Notes under the pieces: model-generated
Database searches by the model: none
What the model was told of the DNA's origin: nothing
Seen by the model: only the letters and a program-made list of their open reading frames with translations
DNA from: Paenisporosarcina sp. FSL H8-0542
GTDB lineage: Bacteria; Bacillota; Bacilli; Bacillales_A; Planococcaceae
Direction: 5' to 3'
Assembly (NCBI RefSeq): GCF_038632915.1
Contig: NZ_CP152050.1
Location: 3,565,233 to 3,629,232 of the forward strand
DNA length: 64,000 nucleotides
In this document: piece after piece, positions 36,869 to 47,872 of the stretch
Layout of the letters: each line of letters starts with the position of its first letter
Position numbering within the stretch: the first letter of the stretch is position 1
Made by a program: the position numbers and the translations under genes

Positions 36869-38344
36869 TTATTTGTTTAAAAACTTAAGAGGATTTACGT
36901 TTACACCATTATGTTCTACTTCAAAGTGTAAATGTGTTCCAGTAGATCTACCTGTTGACCCCATTACACCTATTTTTGAACCGACAGGAACAGTTTGTCC
37001 TACGTTAACATTAATTGATGCTAAGTGAGCATATGTTGTTTCATAACCATTTTGATGATCAATAACTACTTTGTTACCGAATGTACCATCTGCTCCAGCA
37101 AATTTCACAACGCCGTTATCAGCTGCTTTAATTGCAAAGCCGTCAGGACGTGCAATATCGATTCCACGGTGCATTCGTCCCCACCGTTGTCCCATCCCAC
37201 TAGATATGTAGCCACCTTCTGCCGGCCATGCGAACATACCTGACCCACGAGATGGAACGACTTTAATACCTTTTAAAATAATATTGTTTTTCACTTCTTT
37301 TACTACTGCTTCATCTTTAATTGATTTGCCCACGCGTGTCCCGTTATTCTCACGGATAACGTATGTCATTTCTTTGGCACCATTGCTGCCTTCTTGAATG
37401 ACTTTGGAATCCCCTTTAAGCATATCTTTCGATTCGCGTACTTGGTTTTCAAATTGAATTGCTTCTGTCACTCTTTTCTCGCGAACAACTTCAATGTTCA
37501 CTAAAGGTTTTAAAGCTGTTACCTTCAATTTCTCTCCAATTTGAAGAACGCTATTTTCGTTGACACTTTTGTTCAGCTTTGTTAAATCCGCTGTAGTCAA
37601 ATCATGGTTTGCTGCTATTTTGCTGAATACATCTCCAGATTGTACGGTATATGTTTTCTCTTCCAAAGCACCTTTTTGAAGGTAATCTACTGCTTGATCA
37701 ACAGTTAAAACCTTTTCTGGTTTTGCTTGTTTCGTAACACCTGAAATTGATTCTTTTAAATTAATATCCAAAACTCGTGTTTCATTGTTCTTTAATGGGG
37801 GTAAAGAATTGTTAGAATCTTTTCGATTTTCCAATTCGGTGAGTTCTTTTTCAGAAACGGTCTGAAGTTTCAGTTTGCGGATTACTTCATGATATGCTTC
37901 CAAGTCTTTGACGTAGACGGCAATCTCGTCATTGACCGACAAGGCAAATGCATCCGCTGTGACAGTTACCAGATTGTCCAGCTTGTCTAATGTTTCCTTA
38001 TCATTTGTTTCTGCATTAAAAACTTGTTCTGAGATGATGGATAAATTGGAGCCACTTAGATTTAGATCTTTGTATTGGGAGCTTGACTCAGTAATTTTTT
38101 CATTAACAAGCTCTTTTACTGCTTTTTCATCTGAAACCGTACCTACATATTCGTCATTTGCATATATATGAAAAATTTCCTGTAATTGACTGTCCTCTTT
38201 GTCTTTTGCAAAACTGATATTAAATGTAAAGCTTGAAGCAAGCACTGCTGTTATGGCTGCTTTTTTCATTATATTTGATGTGCGGTTTGGCTTGCGGTCG
38301 GATGAAATCTTATCCCCATCACCAGTATTCCTTTTCAAATGCAT
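36869..38344 (-). CDS. Secreted or membrane-anchored M23 endopeptidase with LysM and G5 domains
   Basis: A 491-residue wall hydrolase. A basic N-terminus and hydrophobic segment (about 28-45) act as signal or anchor; LysM about 231-276 (YTVQSGDVFSKIAANHDLT); G5 about 280-358; M23 domain about 380-485 with zinc ligands His392 and Asp396 (HRGIDIA), and HLHFE at 471-475. It would cleave peptidoglycan cross-bridges. Its place directly upstream of walR suggests a link to WalRK wall control, but no clear WalR box could be found. GAGAGGGG lies before the ATG. Confidence 0.93.
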   Translation of the reverse strand: MHLKRNTGDGDKISSDRKPNRTSNIMKKAAITAVLASSFTFNISFAKDKEDSQLQEIFHIYANDEYVGTVSDEKAVKELVNEKITESSSQYKDLNLSGSNLSIISEQVFNAETNDKETLDKLDNLVTVTADAFALSVNDEIAVYVKDLEAYHEVIRKLKLQTVSEKELTELENRKDSNNSLPPLKNNETRVLDINLKESISGVTKQAKPEKVLTVDQAVDYLQKGALEEKTYTVQSGDVFSKIAANHDLTTADLTKLNKSVNENSVLQIGEKLKVTALKPLVNIEVVREKRVTEAIQFENQVRESKDMLKGDSKVIQEGSNGAKEMTYVIRENNGTRVGKSIKDEAVVKEVKNNIILKGIKVVPSRGSGMFAWPAEGGYISSGMGQRWGRMHRGIDIARPDGFAIKAADNGVVKFAGADGTFGNKVVIDHQNGYETTYAHLASINVNVGQTVPVGSKIGVMGSTGRSTGTHLHFEVEHNGVNVNPLKFLNK

Positions 38345-38700
38345 GATAAAGCCCCTCTCAAAATTTCATCCGTAAAACGAATGGTTCTTTTTATTGTGAA
38401 AAATTTCACGCCCCTTTAATTTAACATATCCTTTTTAACACTGGTAAAGAAATGTCATTTTGTAAAGAAAATGACTCATTCTTACCATCAATTGCATTTA
38501 ATTGTTTTATTTTGTAAGTTTACACGGGCTTTTCTCTTAAATCAATTGAAGATTCAACATATTTTTTCTATCTTTCGACCCTTCTCATTCATATTTCATG
38601 TACTTTTTTGTCATTTTTGTAATAATAATAGCGTTCTTCTATCGAATATCCTTAATATAGGGTAAAATAAGAGTATTCAAGGCGAAATGAGGTATCCCAT
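38345..38700. other. Divergent promoter region, no feature resolved
   Basis: A+T-rich spacer between the divergent M23 and YitT-family genes. Several TGTAA/TTACA half sites are visible, but none with the spacing expected of a WalR direct repeat. No open frame. Confidence 0.4.
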
Positions 38701-39606
38701 TTGACAGACGAACAACAAGAGAGAAATGCCAAAATAAAAACCGCATACGTACATCGTCGGGCTTCCAAAACCGTAATAGCGAAGCGCATCTTCATGATTA
38801 TTATTGGTGCCGTATTTATGGCAATGGGAATTGAGTTGTTTTTGGTACCAAATCATTTATTGGATGGTGGAATTGTCGGTATATCCATTATCTTGTCTCA
38901 CCTGACTGGACTTCAAATTGGATTATTTATTTTCCTATTAAACATCCCCTTCTTTTTTTTCGGGTATAAACAAATTGGGAAAACATTTGCCCTTTCTACT
39001 GTATTAGGAATTACGGTTCTTTCTATTTGTACATACTTTTTACATCCAGTTGCACGTTTTACTGATGACTTGTTACTTGCTACCGTCTTTGGCGGCATTG
39101 TACTTGGCATTGGTGTCGGTCTTGTCATTCGCTACGGTGGCTCATTGGATGGAACTGAAATTTTAGCTATTTTGTTCAGTACGAAAAGCGTTTTTTCCGT
39201 CGGGGAAATCATTATGTTCTTCAATTTGATAATCTTTACTGTCGCTGGTTTTGTCTTTACTTGGGAGCAAGCTATGTATTCCGTACTCGCTTATTTCATC
39301 GCTTATAAAATGATCGATATTGTCATTCAAGGCTTTGATGAATCCAAGTCGGTTTATATTATTAGTGATCTTGTAGATGAAGTCGGCGAAGCGATTATGG
39401 ATCGTCTCGGTCGTGGAGTCACTTATTTACATGGAGAAGGCGCATACACAGGTGATGATAAAAAAGTTATTTTCACCGTTATTACACGTCTGGAAGAAGC
39501 AAAATTAAAAACAATCGTGGAAGATATTGATCAACAAGCGTTCGTCGCCATTGGCAATATTGCTGAAGTACGCGGTGGACGATTCAAGAAACGTAATATT
39601 CACTAA
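38701..39606 (+). CDS. YitT family membrane protein (DUF2179)
   Basis: A 301-residue protein of the YitT/YebE family: five or six membrane spans (MGIELFLVPNHLLDGGIVGI; GIVLGIGVGLVIRYGGSLDG) and a C-terminal cytoplasmic DUF2179 domain (DKKVIFTVITRLEEAKLKTI). Function is not established. It starts at TTG, with GAGGT 7 bases upstream. A terminator follows. Several paralogues are usual in Bacillales. Confidence 0.9.
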   Translation: MTDEQQERNAKIKTAYVHRRASKTVIAKRIFMIIIGAVFMAMGIELFLVPNHLLDGGIVGISIILSHLTGLQIGLFIFLLNIPFFFFGYKQIGKTFALSTVLGITVLSICTYFLHPVARFTDDLLLATVFGGIVLGIGVGLVIRYGGSLDGTEILAILFSTKSVFSVGEIIMFFNLIIFTVAGFVFTWEQAMYSVLAYFIAYKMIDIVIQGFDESKSVYIISDLVDEVGEAIMDRLGRGVTYLHGEGAYTGDDKKVIFTVITRLEEAKLKTIVEDIDQQAFVAIGNIAEVRGGRFKKRNIH

Positions 39607-39621
39607 TATGCACTCTATATA

Positions 39622-39658
39622 AAAATGCGCTGCCCAATATTGGGACAGCGCATTTTTT
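39622..39658. terminator. Terminator between convergent genes
   Basis: AAATGCGCTG-CCC pairs with GGG-A-CAGCGCATTT (one bulge) and is followed by TTTT; it can serve both directions. Confidence 0.85.
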
Positions 39659-39665
39659 AATTGGG

Positions 39666-40250
39666 TCATTCCATTGGATATACCCGTCCCTGGTCGGGTG
39701 GGAAGGTTTTCTGTAGATTACGGAGAGTGATAATAAACGCGACATGAACACTGAGCGTCAACACAATAATAGCTACCGCAACTGTAGACTGAACATCCTG
39801 TTTCATATTAATTAAAAACGACTGAATAAAAGTTGAAGTGAGTGTTATGGTCATATAGACAATCATAATTTTTTTAATGCCATTCTGTTTTTCAGCCGCT
39901 TCAATCGGATAATCCACTTCATGTATCAGCATTCTGAATACATAATACATCAAAATTAAGTCAATCAGCGTGACACTAAAGCCATATACCAGCCAAGATG
40001 TACTGTTAACTTGCATTTGAGTGAGTACTTCTCCTGATAAAAACAGTGTAGGAATGGATAGAGCCATTAGGACAAAAGCAGTTATTACAGCTTTTTTAGC
40101 ATTCGGCTTTCCTGCGGCAAGTTGATGAATGCCTGATGCGATCATCATATATCCCAGTGGGTCAGGAAGAAAATCGAAAAAAATATGAACGTCCAGCAAA
40201 ACCAATAAGAACCCGGCAATCATATACTTGAATGCTCTTCTATTTGCCAT
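39666..40250 (-). CDS. Six-helix membrane protein, unknown family
   Basis: A 194-residue polytopic protein (about six spans) with the phrase DFLPDPLGYMMIASGIHQLA early on, a pattern found in uncharacterised Bacillales membrane proteins. It overlaps the upstream gene by 11 bases, so the two are co-translated and may work together. No functional motif is recognised. Confidence 0.75.
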   Translation of the reverse strand: MANRRAFKYMIAGFLLVLLDVHIFFDFLPDPLGYMMIASGIHQLAAGKPNAKKAVITAFVLMALSIPTLFLSGEVLTQMQVNSTSWLVYGFSVTLIDLILMYYVFRMLIHEVDYPIEAAEKQNGIKKIMIVYMTITLTSTFIQSFLINMKQDVQSTVAVAIIVLTLSVHVAFIITLRNLQKTFPPDQGRVYPME

Positions 40251-41163
40251 CTTTCACCACTTTCTCCAACATGCTCCGTAGATCTTCATCTGAAAGCTGT
40301 GGAATATGATGCAAGGGAAATGAAGCCGTAAAAAACTGTCCAGCAGCCGTTTCCCCTTCCCATGGAATCCATGCATCGATTGCCTTATTATTAGTCGACT
40401 CTATTTGTATGTATAAGCCGACACTACCTTGTGGTTCCAATACGATGGGCCAATTGACGTCTTTGGCAAGAGGTTGTTTTACATCGCTCCAATTAGGCAT
40501 AACTTCTGCTTGATAGATAGGATCGGGAATTCGGGCTTCTTCTCCTTCATAATGTACTTTCACTTGAACATCCTTCGCAATATTTTCAGGCACAACGAAT
40601 TCTTTCATTTTTAACTGTTCTTCTGCAGAATATATGCTGGAATGAAGACCGTCTGAAGTACTTCCAGTCGATATGCCCTTCAATTTAGGATCTTGTCTGA
40701 GCGTTGACGGCGTGATTCGAATTTCTCCGATGTCAAAATGTCCAGCCGTTCCGTCACTGAATTGTAGGAATACATTGGTCCCTATATAGGACTTATCTTC
40801 TTCGCCTTCAAGAGACAGCATGGATGGGTCAAATTCAGCTTTCAGTAGAAGATGTTGATTGAATTCCTGGACGATATTTGCTGAGTTGTATATCGAATTC
40901 TGGTTTCCATGTAACCACATGTCATTGCTCGGTGAGACGTTCGGGAGCGAGAATCCATCCACTTCAATCGTTTGGAGAATTGCCGGATTGTTTTTATTGG
41001 TCAAATAGTAAATGTTGAATAGGTGTGTCTGGTCCATTGGTCGTTCGATATAATGTTCCAGAACAATGGGTTCATCCAAAAATTTCGCCTCGTAAGTGGT
41101 TATATTAATCGTCCAAGCCACAATGATTGCCAGCAGTGCTCCCCAAAACCAAAATCTCTTCAT
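40240..41163 (-). CDS. Membrane-anchored extracytoplasmic protein, unknown
   Basis: A 307-residue protein with one N-terminal hydrophobic segment (FWFWGALLAIIVAWTINIT) and a polar beta-rich remainder, so probably anchored with its body outside. No cysteine lipobox. Coupled by overlap to the following six-helix gene. Its position beyond the purA terminator suggests a separate promoter. Family not recognised. Confidence 0.72.
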   Translation of the reverse strand: MKRFWFWGALLAIIVAWTINITTYEAKFLDEPIVLEHYIERPMDQTHLFNIYYLTNKNNPAILQTIEVDGFSLPNVSPSNDMWLHGNQNSIYNSANIVQEFNQHLLLKAEFDPSMLSLEGEEDKSYIGTNVFLQFSDGTAGHFDIGEIRITPSTLRQDPKLKGISTGSTSDGLHSSIYSAEEQLKMKEFVVPENIAKDVQVKVHYEGEEARIPDPIYQAEVMPNWSDVKQPLAKDVNWPIVLEPQGSVGLYIQIESTNNKAIDAWIPWEGETAAGQFFTASFPLHHIPQLSDEDLRSMLEKVVKDGK

Positions 41164-41211
41164 TTATTTTCAACCCCAAATCGTATGAAAATTCACATTA
41201 CTTTTACATAC

Positions 41212-41245
41212 GAAAAAGAACGGGAAAAGATTCCTTTTCCCGTTC
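41212..41245 (-). terminator. Terminator of purA
   Basis: GAACGGGAAAAG pairs perfectly with CTTTTCCCGTTC across a 4-base loop, followed on the minus strand by TTTTTCG. Confidence 0.92.
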
Positions 41246-41253
41246 AATAAAAT

Positions 41254-42540
41254 TTAGCGCCAAACGCTCGCAATGATATTTGTTTGATTTCGATCTGGTC
41301 CTACTGAGAAAATCGAAATTGGAACACCAGTTAATTGTGAAATGCGTTCCAGGTAGTGTCGTGCATTTTCCGGAAGCTCATCGAGTGATTTACAAGATGT
41401 CACATCTTCGCTCCAACCTGGCAATTCTTCATAGACAGGTTTACAGTCAGCCAGCATACGTAAGTTTGCTGGGTATTCCGTAATCAGTTCCCCGTTGTAA
41501 CTGTAAGCTGTACAAATCTTCACTGTTTCCAAACCAGTTAACACATCAATCGAATTGACCGTTAGATCTGTTAAACCACTCACACGACGTGCATGACGTA
41601 CAACTACACTGTCGAACCAACCGATGCGACGTGGACGACCAGTTGTTGTCCCATACTCTTTACCGACTTCACGAATTTGATTGCCGACTTCGTCAAACAA
41701 TTCCGTTGGGAACGGACCGTCTCCAACACGAGAAGTATATGCTTTACATACACCAACCACATGGTGAATTTTCGTTGGTCCGACTCCGGCACCGATTGTA
41801 ACGCCACCCGCTACTGGGTTAGATGATGTTACAAAAGGATAAGTACCTTGGTCGATATCAAGCATAACGCCTTGTGCACCTTCAAACAGTACGCGGCGGC
41901 CTTCATCCAATGCATCGTTCAATACTTTAGATGTATCTGTTACGTACTTCGCAATTTCTTGCCCGTAGCCGTAATACTCTTCAAGAATTTCTTCTTTTGT
42001 AAAACCTTCTGTCTCATAGAACTTATCGAACAAACGATTTTTCTCTTCTAGATTACGTTCAAGTTTTTCTTCAAATACTACTTTATCAAGTAAGTCGGCC
42101 ATACGAATACCTACACGTGCTGCTTTATCCATGTAAGCCGGTCCGATTCCTTTACCTGTAGTTCCAATCTTATTTTCACCACGACGAGCTTCTTCCACTT
42201 CGTCTTGCTTCAAGTGGTAAGGTAAAATGACGTGTGCGCGGTTAGAAATACGTAAGTTTTCTGTCGTTACCCCACGTTCATGTAATCCTTTTAACTCTTT
42301 CACTAATGCTTTAGGGTCGACAACCATACCGTTACCGATTACTGAGATTTTGTCTTTATAAAAAATACCTGATGGAATCAAGTGAAGCTTATACGTTTCT
42401 CCACCGAAAATAATGGTGTGTCCAGCATTATTCCCACCTTGATAACGTGCAATTACTTCTGAATTCTCGGATAGGAAGTCGGTAATTTTCCCTTTACCTT
42501 CGTCTCCCCATTGTGTTCCTACTACTACAACTGATGTCAT
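41254..42540 (-). CDS. purA: Adenylosuccinate synthetase
   Basis: A 428-residue enzyme that joins IMP and aspartate using GTP, the first committed AMP step. [20 protein letters not shown] is the N-terminal P-loop and catalytic Asp/His region; [17 protein letters not shown] and [13 protein letters not shown] follow. The ATG at 42540 is chosen because GGAGG lies 8 bases before it and the protein then starts MTSVVVVG as in relatives. Flanked by terminators on both sides, so monocistronic. Confidence 0.97.
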   Translation of the reverse strand: MTSVVVVGTQWGDEGKGKITDFLSENSEVIARYQGGNNAGHTIIFGGETYKLHLIPSGIFYKDKISVIGNGMVVDPKALVKELKGLHERGVTTENLRISNRAHVILPYHLKQDEVEEARRGENKIGTTGKGIGPAYMDKAARVGIRMADLLDKVVFEEKLERNLEEKNRLFDKFYETEGFTKEEILEEYYGYGQEIAKYVTDTSKVLNDALDEGRRVLFEGAQGVMLDIDQGTYPFVTSSNPVAGGVTIGAGVGPTKIHHVVGVCKAYTSRVGDGPFPTELFDEVGNQIREVGKEYGTTTGRPRRIGWFDSVVVRHARRVSGLTDLTVNSIDVLTGLETVKICTAYSYNGELITEYPANLRMLADCKPVYEELPGWSEDVTSCKSLDELPENARHYLERISQLTGVPISIFSVGPDRNQTNIIASVWR

Positions 42541-42631
42541 AATCAGCACCTCCGTCAGACGCTGTCACGCGTCCTGAATCAAACAGTGTTATTGTATCAA
42601 CTGAAACGGCTGAAGTCAACCAAAAACAAGA

Positions 42632-42680
42632 AAAAACACGAACGGAAAAATGTTTTCAGACATTTATCGTTCGTGTTTTT
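42632..42680 (-). terminator. Terminator of dnaC
   Basis: AAAAACACGAACG and its complement, with an inner AAATGT/ACATTT pairing, followed on the minus strand by TTTTTTC. Confidence 0.85.
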
Positions 42681-42720
42681 GCATCAATCACAATTTAAAG
42701 ATATTTGCTGCTAGGCTTTT

Positions 42721-44082
42721 CTAGTAATCCGGGGTAGGTTGCTGGTGCTGGCTCCAGTCAATGTTAACGAATTTGTTGAACTCTTTAACAAAAGCCAGGG
42801 TTACCGTCCCTGTCGGACCATTACGTTGTTTTGCGATGATGATTTCAATCATGTTTTGATTCTCGGTTTCTTTATCGTAGTAATCCTCACGATATAGGAA
42901 CGAAACAATATCGGCATCTTGCTCAATACTTCCGGATTCACGTAAATCGGACATCATCGGACGCTTGTCCTGACGTTGTTCCACACCACGGGAAAGCTGT
43001 GACAAGGCGATAACTGGAACTTGGAGCTCACGAGCAAGGGATTTTAATGAACGGGAAATTTCCGATACTTCTTGCTGACGGTTTTCTTTCCCATTCCCGC
43101 TTCCTACAATCAGTTGCAAGTAATCAATCAAAATCATGCCAAGTCCATACTCTTGTTTCAAACGACGGCACTTCGAGCGGATTTCATTAATCCGAATACC
43201 CGGTGTATCGTCAATAAAAATACCTGCGTTGGATAAACTCCCCATCGCCATTGTTAGTTTGCGCCAATCTTCAGCAGTTAATGCACCTGTACGTAAAACT
43301 TGGGCATCAATATTTCCTTCTGCACACAGCATACGCATGACAAGCTGCTCAGCACCCATCTCCAAACTGAAGATGGCTACGTTCTCTTCTGTCTTCGTTG
43401 CTACGTTTTGCGCTACGTTTAACGCAAACGCTGTTTTACCAACAGACGGACGTGCGGCTACAATAATTAAATCGTTCCGTTGGAAACCGGCTGTTATACG
43501 GTCTAAATCACGGAATCCTGTGGGAACCCCTGTTATATCGCCCTTACGTGAATGGAGAAGTTCAATGTTGTCATACGTTTGAACAAGTACATCTTTAATG
43601 TGCCTGAAATCACCCGCATTTTTTCGATTGGAAACTTCCATCATTTTCTTTTCGGCTTCAGATAACAAGGCTTCGACTTCGTCTTCACGCGTAAAGCCAT
43701 CTTCGACGATATTGGTCGCTACGCGAATTAATCGTCGCAGTAACGCCTTTTCTTCAACAATCCGTGCATAATGTGCGATATTTGCGGCAGTTGGTACTGA
43801 ATTTGCAATTTCCGATAAATACGAAAGTCCACCGACATCTTCAAGTTCTTTTTTCGATGCCAACTCTTCCGTCACTGTTACAACGTCAATTGGTTTTCCT
43901 TGATCACTGAGGCGATTCATCGTTTGGAAAATCTTCTGATGTGCCACGCGATAAAAGTCTTCGTATTGTAGAATTTCTGCTGCCGTAATGAGCGCTTGAG
44001 GCTCTAAAAAGATGGCCCCTATCACGGACTGCTCGGCTTCTTGGTTGTGAGGGGGTATCCGGTCCATCATGGGCTCGCTCAT
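42721..44082 (-). CDS. dnaC: Replicative DNA helicase (DnaB family, DnaC in Bacillus)
   Basis: A 453-residue hexameric helicase: N-terminal DnaB domain (PPHNQEAEQSVIGAIFLEP), Walker A ARPSVGKTAFALN, Walker B MILIDYLQLI, and LRESGSIEQDADIVSFLYRE near the end. It unwinds the fork and recruits primase. The ATG at 44082 has AAGGAG 8 bases upstream; a GTG three codons earlier overlaps it. It starts 12 bases after rplI and belongs to the yybS-gdpP-rplI-dnaC run. Confidence 0.97.
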   Translation of the reverse strand: MSEPMMDRIPPHNQEAEQSVIGAIFLEPQALITAAEILQYEDFYRVAHQKIFQTMNRLSDQGKPIDVVTVTEELASKKELEDVGGLSYLSEIANSVPTAANIAHYARIVEEKALLRRLIRVATNIVEDGFTREDEVEALLSEAEKKMMEVSNRKNAGDFRHIKDVLVQTYDNIELLHSRKGDITGVPTGFRDLDRITAGFQRNDLIIVAARPSVGKTAFALNVAQNVATKTEENVAIFSLEMGAEQLVMRMLCAEGNIDAQVLRTGALTAEDWRKLTMAMGSLSNAGIFIDDTPGIRINEIRSKCRRLKQEYGLGMILIDYLQLIVGSGNGKENRQQEVSEISRSLKSLARELQVPVIALSQLSRGVEQRQDKRPMMSDLRESGSIEQDADIVSFLYREDYYDKETENQNMIEIIIAKQRNGPTGTVTLAFVKEFNKFVNIDWSQHQQPTPDY

Positions 44083-44094
44083 TAACGTCACTCC

Positions 44095-44544
44095 TTACGC
44101 TTCTTCTGTTACGTGTACTTTCAATGTTGCTGTTACTTCTTGATGTAATTTAACTGGAATGTTTGTATATCCAAGTCCACGAATGGCATCGTCCAATTCC
44201 ATTTTACGTTTGTCGATTTTAATACCTGTTGTTTTCTGAAGTTGTTCCGCGACTTGTTTCGTTGTTATCGAACCAAACAAACGGCCACCTTCACCTGATT
44301 TTGCTTTTAGTTCTACCGTAATTTGCTCTAACTTCTCTTTTAACTTTTTCGCTTCTTCATGCACTTGTTCTGCATGTTTATCTTCTTTACGTTTTTGACC
44401 ATCTAATGCGCTGATTGTCGCTTGATTAGCTTCAGTCGCCAAATTGTTTTTCAATAAAAAGTTATGCGCATAGCCATCTGCTACATTTTTGATTTCGCCT
44501 TTTTTCCCTTTGCCTTTAACATCTTTCAAGAAAATTACTTTCAT
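44095..44544 (-). CDS. rplI: 50S ribosomal protein L9
   Basis: A 149-residue L9 with the classic [20 protein letters not shown] start, a central helix and a C-terminal RNA-binding domain. It binds domain V of 23S rRNA. Its start overlaps the end of gdpP by 4 bases, so it is translationally coupled. Confidence 0.98.
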   Translation of the reverse strand: MKVIFLKDVKGKGKKGEIKNVADGYAHNFLLKNNLATEANQATISALDGQKRKEDKHAEQVHEEAKKLKEKLEQITVELKAKSGEGGRLFGSITTKQVAEQLQKTTGIKIDKRKMELDDAIRGLGYTNIPVKLHQEVTATLKVHVTEEA

Positions 44545-46517
44545 GTTATTTGGCCTCCTTCGACAATTTCAATGATTGCTAATTTTAGTTGTTCAATGGC
44601 ACTTTCAATCTCTTTATCATGAATCTGACAAGCAGCATTGGTTAAATGACCACCGCCACCGAGCTTCTCCATAATTAATTGGACATTGATTTCACCCATA
44701 GAACGGGCGCTGATGCCAACGTCTCCATTATTTTTTCTTGCGACCACAAATGATGCAGAAACATCCTTCATTGTCAGTAAAATATCTGCGGTTTGTGCTA
44801 TAAGCACCTGGCTATAGGAATTTGTTTCTTCCCCATGTGCTATCGCAATGCCTTCTCGGAAAAACTCAACTGTCTGGACAATTTTAGAACGTTCAATATA
44901 TGTTGCAATATCTTCTTTTAGTAAGCGCTGAACTAGCACCGTGTCCGCTCCGTTTGTACGTAAATACGAGGCTGCTTCAAACGTTCGTGCACCCGTTCGA
45001 AGGGTAAAGCTCTTCGTATCGACAATTATACCGGCAAGCATTGCAGTTGCTTCTAGCATCGTTATTTTATCATGTTTCGGTTGATATTCGAGCAATTCCG
45101 TTACAAGCTCTGCTGTTGATGATGCATATGGCTCCATGTAAACAAGCATTGTATTCGAAATAAATTCTTCTCCACGGCGATGATGATCAATCACTACTAC
45201 TTTTTCAGCTCGATTCAACAGTTTTTCATCAATGACCATACTTGGTTTATGCGTGTCCACGACCACAAGCAATGTACGATCGGTTAATTTAGATAAAGCT
45301 TCTTCAGGTGAAATAAAGCGTTCAAATAATTGTGGCTTGTTTTTCACTTCTTCCATCAACCTGGTCACACTTTGGTCGAGTTCATCAAAATTGATGACGA
45401 CATAGCCATTGATCTGATTCATCTCTGCCATTTTCCGTACGCCGACAGCTGCACCGATTGCATCCATATCGGGCAATTGATGCCCCATGACAAACACTTG
45501 GTCACTATCCTGAATTAAATCACGCAGCGCATGTGAAATGACGCGTGCCCTAACTCTCGTTCTTTTTTCAACCGGGTTGGTTTTTCCGCCGTAAAATTTC
45601 ACTTTTCCACTTGGTTGTTTAATGGCTACTTGATCTCCGCCACGTCCCAATACCAAATCCAGACCCGACTGCGCAAGTTGGCCAAGTTCTACCAATGAGG
45701 ATGACCCGGCACCCACACCGATACTCAGTGTTAATGCCAAATTCAATTTGGAGGTTGCTTCTCTAATATCATCCAAAATAGAAAACTTCGTTTTTTCAAG
45801 TTCCAGTAATATGGATTCATTCAATACAGCTAGGAATCGGTCAGATGAAATTCTTTTGACATAAATGCCGTGTCCCGCTCCCCAATTATTGACGAGCGAC
45901 GTTACCAAACTATTTAACTGACCGCGCGTCTGGTCATCCATTCCTTGTGCCAGCTCATCGTAATTATCAATGAACAGCACACCAATTACGCTGCGATCTG
46001 AATAGTAAAGCGTCTCAATTTCTGTTTGCTCGGTGATATCAAAGAAATAAAGAAGTTTTTCTTCTTGTTTGTAAAATACTTTAAATTTCTTACCGGACAA
46101 GCTGACGGTCTGCTCTTTATTATCTTCTTGCTTTACAAATGAATGGAATTCATCTGACAACGTAAATAAATCTTCACCAATGAGTGAATCAAATTCAAGC
46201 TCTCTCGACATGTACGGGTTCGCCCATTCAATGGTCCAATTTTCATTGACCAATATTATTCCTATGGGCATTTCAAGTAATGCTTCTTCGCCAACCCGTT
46301 TCATGCGATATGAAAGTGTTTCAATATGTTTTTCGGTCTCTTCGTATAAACGTTTCTCCATTTGCCAGCCAATAACCAAGACAATGAGGAAAAGAGCAGC
46401 AACAATGCTTCCTATCCACATTTGCCAGTATAGGAGCAAAAAAGCGCTTATTAGGCCGAGCACTGATAGAAAAAATAAAGGGACACGAATGGGTCTTTTT
46501 CTAAAGAATGCTGACAT
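44541..46517 (-). CDS. gdpP: Cyclic-di-AMP phosphodiesterase GdpP
   Basis: A 658-residue membrane enzyme: two N-terminal spans, a PAS-like domain ([20 protein letters not shown]), a degenerate GGDEF domain, then DHH ([24 protein letters not shown]) and DHHA1 ([13 protein letters not shown]) domains. It hydrolyses c-di-AMP and so affects potassium balance, wall stress and beta-lactam tolerance. GTAAGGAGC lies before the ATG. Order yybS-gdpP-rplI-dnaC is as in B. subtilis. Confidence 0.97.
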   Translation of the reverse strand: MSAFFRKRPIRVPLFFLSVLGLISAFLLLYWQMWIGSIVAALFLIVLVIGWQMEKRLYEETEKHIETLSYRMKRVGEEALLEMPIGIILVNENWTIEWANPYMSRELEFDSLIGEDLFTLSDEFHSFVKQEDNKEQTVSLSGKKFKVFYKQEEKLLYFFDITEQTEIETLYYSDRSVIGVLFIDNYDELAQGMDDQTRGQLNSLVTSLVNNWGAGHGIYVKRISSDRFLAVLNESILLELEKTKFSILDDIREATSKLNLALTLSIGVGAGSSSLVELGQLAQSGLDLVLGRGGDQVAIKQPSGKVKFYGGKTNPVEKRTRVRARVISHALRDLIQDSDQVFVMGHQLPDMDAIGAAVGVRKMAEMNQINGYVVINFDELDQSVTRLMEEVKNKPQLFERFISPEEALSKLTDRTLLVVVDTHKPSMVIDEKLLNRAEKVVVIDHHRRGEEFISNTMLVYMEPYASSTAELVTELLEYQPKHDKITMLEATAMLAGIIVDTKSFTLRTGARTFEAASYLRTNGADTVLVQRLLKEDIATYIERSKIVQTVEFFREGIAIAHGEETNSYSQVLIAQTADILLTMKDVSASFVVARKNNGDVGISARSMGEINVQLIMEKLGGGGHLTNAACQIHDKEIESAIEQLKLAIIEIVEGGQIT

Positions 46518-46529
46518 TTGTTCAGCTCC

Positions 46530-47471
46530 TTACTTTTTGTTCTTGTCTTTGACAAATGAACGAATGTTGAAACCTAAATCGAATATGCCTAATAACACCG
46601 TTAACGATTGTAAAGGGAACGCTAAAAATGTTGCAACAATTGCAACCCATTTCGGCCATCCTTTTTCATGGATGTAAAAATGGATGAAAGATATTCCCTG
46701 TAAAGTAAGCATTACACGGAGCATCATAGTTACGTTGGCTAATACCATAAAAGCAAATGTTCCCTGAGTTAATTCAACAAATAAAGTTACGACCATGACA
46801 ATCATGTAGTACCATAATATGGATTTCGGTAACCGCATGTGTCTAATTGCCGGAAACTTTGGTACGTCCAAGCCTAATTTTCGCAAAACTGGCAACTGGA
46901 TATTGATGAATACAAATACAAAGCAGAAAATTCCAAGTATCAGGAGAGTTGGCATGACAGTTTCGAACATGAATAAAACATCCGAAATGGTCTGATCGTA
47001 ATTTTTAGGTAAAGTATTATATTGTTCCAGGAACGTACCCAATTGATCATATTGATCTTTCGTGTATACTAACATTTCTTTCACAGGATTGAATTTGAAG
47101 AGCAGTACAAGGATTACATATTCAATGACGATGCTTACTATCAAGACAATCGCCGAAGCCATTAACATGAACAGCTTACTTTTCTTCAAACGAATCGTAT
47201 CTCCGATAATAAAACCGAGCAAGACATGAATCAGAGCAAAAGGTATGGCCATTAACCCTCCAACGAAATAGGAAATACCCATACTTAGTACAACAACATA
47301 AATAGAAGCAGCCCGACTAAATTTCGCACTATACCAAGCTATTGGCAGAGCGAGGAAGAGTATTGTAATCAAATTCAGCACAGGCACATAAAAAGAAACA
47401 GCCAACAAAATAGAAAACAGCGCAATTATCATTGCACCTAATGTCAGCTGTTTCGCTTGTTCATTCGGCAT
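46530..47471 (-). CDS. yybS: YybS family (DUF2232) membrane protein
   Basis: A 313-residue protein with about eight spans, starting QLTLGAMIIALFSILLAVS and with GLMAIPFALIHVLLGFIIGD. DUF2232 members always sit beside gdpP in Bacillales; function unknown, though the fold resembles ECF S components. GGAAGGATC precedes the ATG. It ends 12 bases before gdpP, in the same operon. Confidence 0.93.
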   Translation of the reverse strand: MPNEQAKQLTLGAMIIALFSILLAVSFYVPVLNLITILFLALPIAWYSAKFSRAASIYVVVLSMGISYFVGGLMAIPFALIHVLLGFIIGDTIRLKKSKLFMLMASAIVLIVSIVIEYVILVLLFKFNPVKEMLVYTKDQYDQLGTFLEQYNTLPKNYDQTISDVLFMFETVMPTLLILGIFCFVFVFINIQLPVLRKLGLDVPKFPAIRHMRLPKSILWYYMIVMVVTLFVELTQGTFAFMVLANVTMMLRVMLTLQGISFIHFYIHEKGWPKWVAIVATFLAFPLQSLTVLLGIFDLGFNIRSFVKDKNKK

Positions 47472-47639
47472 TCAAGATCCTTCCTAACTTAAAAAACATG
47501 TATTCACTATCAGATGTCCCAATCACATAGTCATTATCAAAGCTGTTTTACTACTTATCTAATTTTTCAAGAGAATGGACAACTATATCTTCCTATTGTA
47601 TCATGTCGGTCCAGTTGCAACAAAAGTTCCAAATGAAAT

Positions 47640-47825
47640 GATTTTGGCACATAAGAAAAGCTCAAAGCGCCATGTCGTTGTGCTCCTGCGGTTACTCGTC
47701 GCAGAGGAAAACCTTGCTCCTGCGGTTACTCGTCGCAAAAAGCTTCTTTTCGCAACGCCTTTATGTCGACCCACCTGTGCCCAAGCTTAGATGCGAGCTG
47801 GCGACCGGAGCTAGACATAACGTAT
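47640..47825. repeat. GC-rich intergenic repeat, TGTCTAGC family (inverted copy)
   Basis: On the minus strand it begins TATGTCTAGCTCCGG, includes CGCCAGCTCGCATCTAAGCTT and ACAGGTGGGTC, and ends with two copies of GCGACGAGTAACCGCAGGAG 34 bases apart. It matches the element at 59632-59768 over the first 50 bases. Apparent open frames inside it are not genes. Confidence 0.7.
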
Positions 47826-47872
47826 CTTGAAAGAATAAGAAATATTGTCAAAAATTCATACTTTCTTATAAT

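Noticed and set aside
47575..47790. 71-codon plus-strand open frame
   Set aside because: It lies within the GC-rich repeat at 47640-47825, has no ribosome binding site and reads through the repeated units; not a gene.
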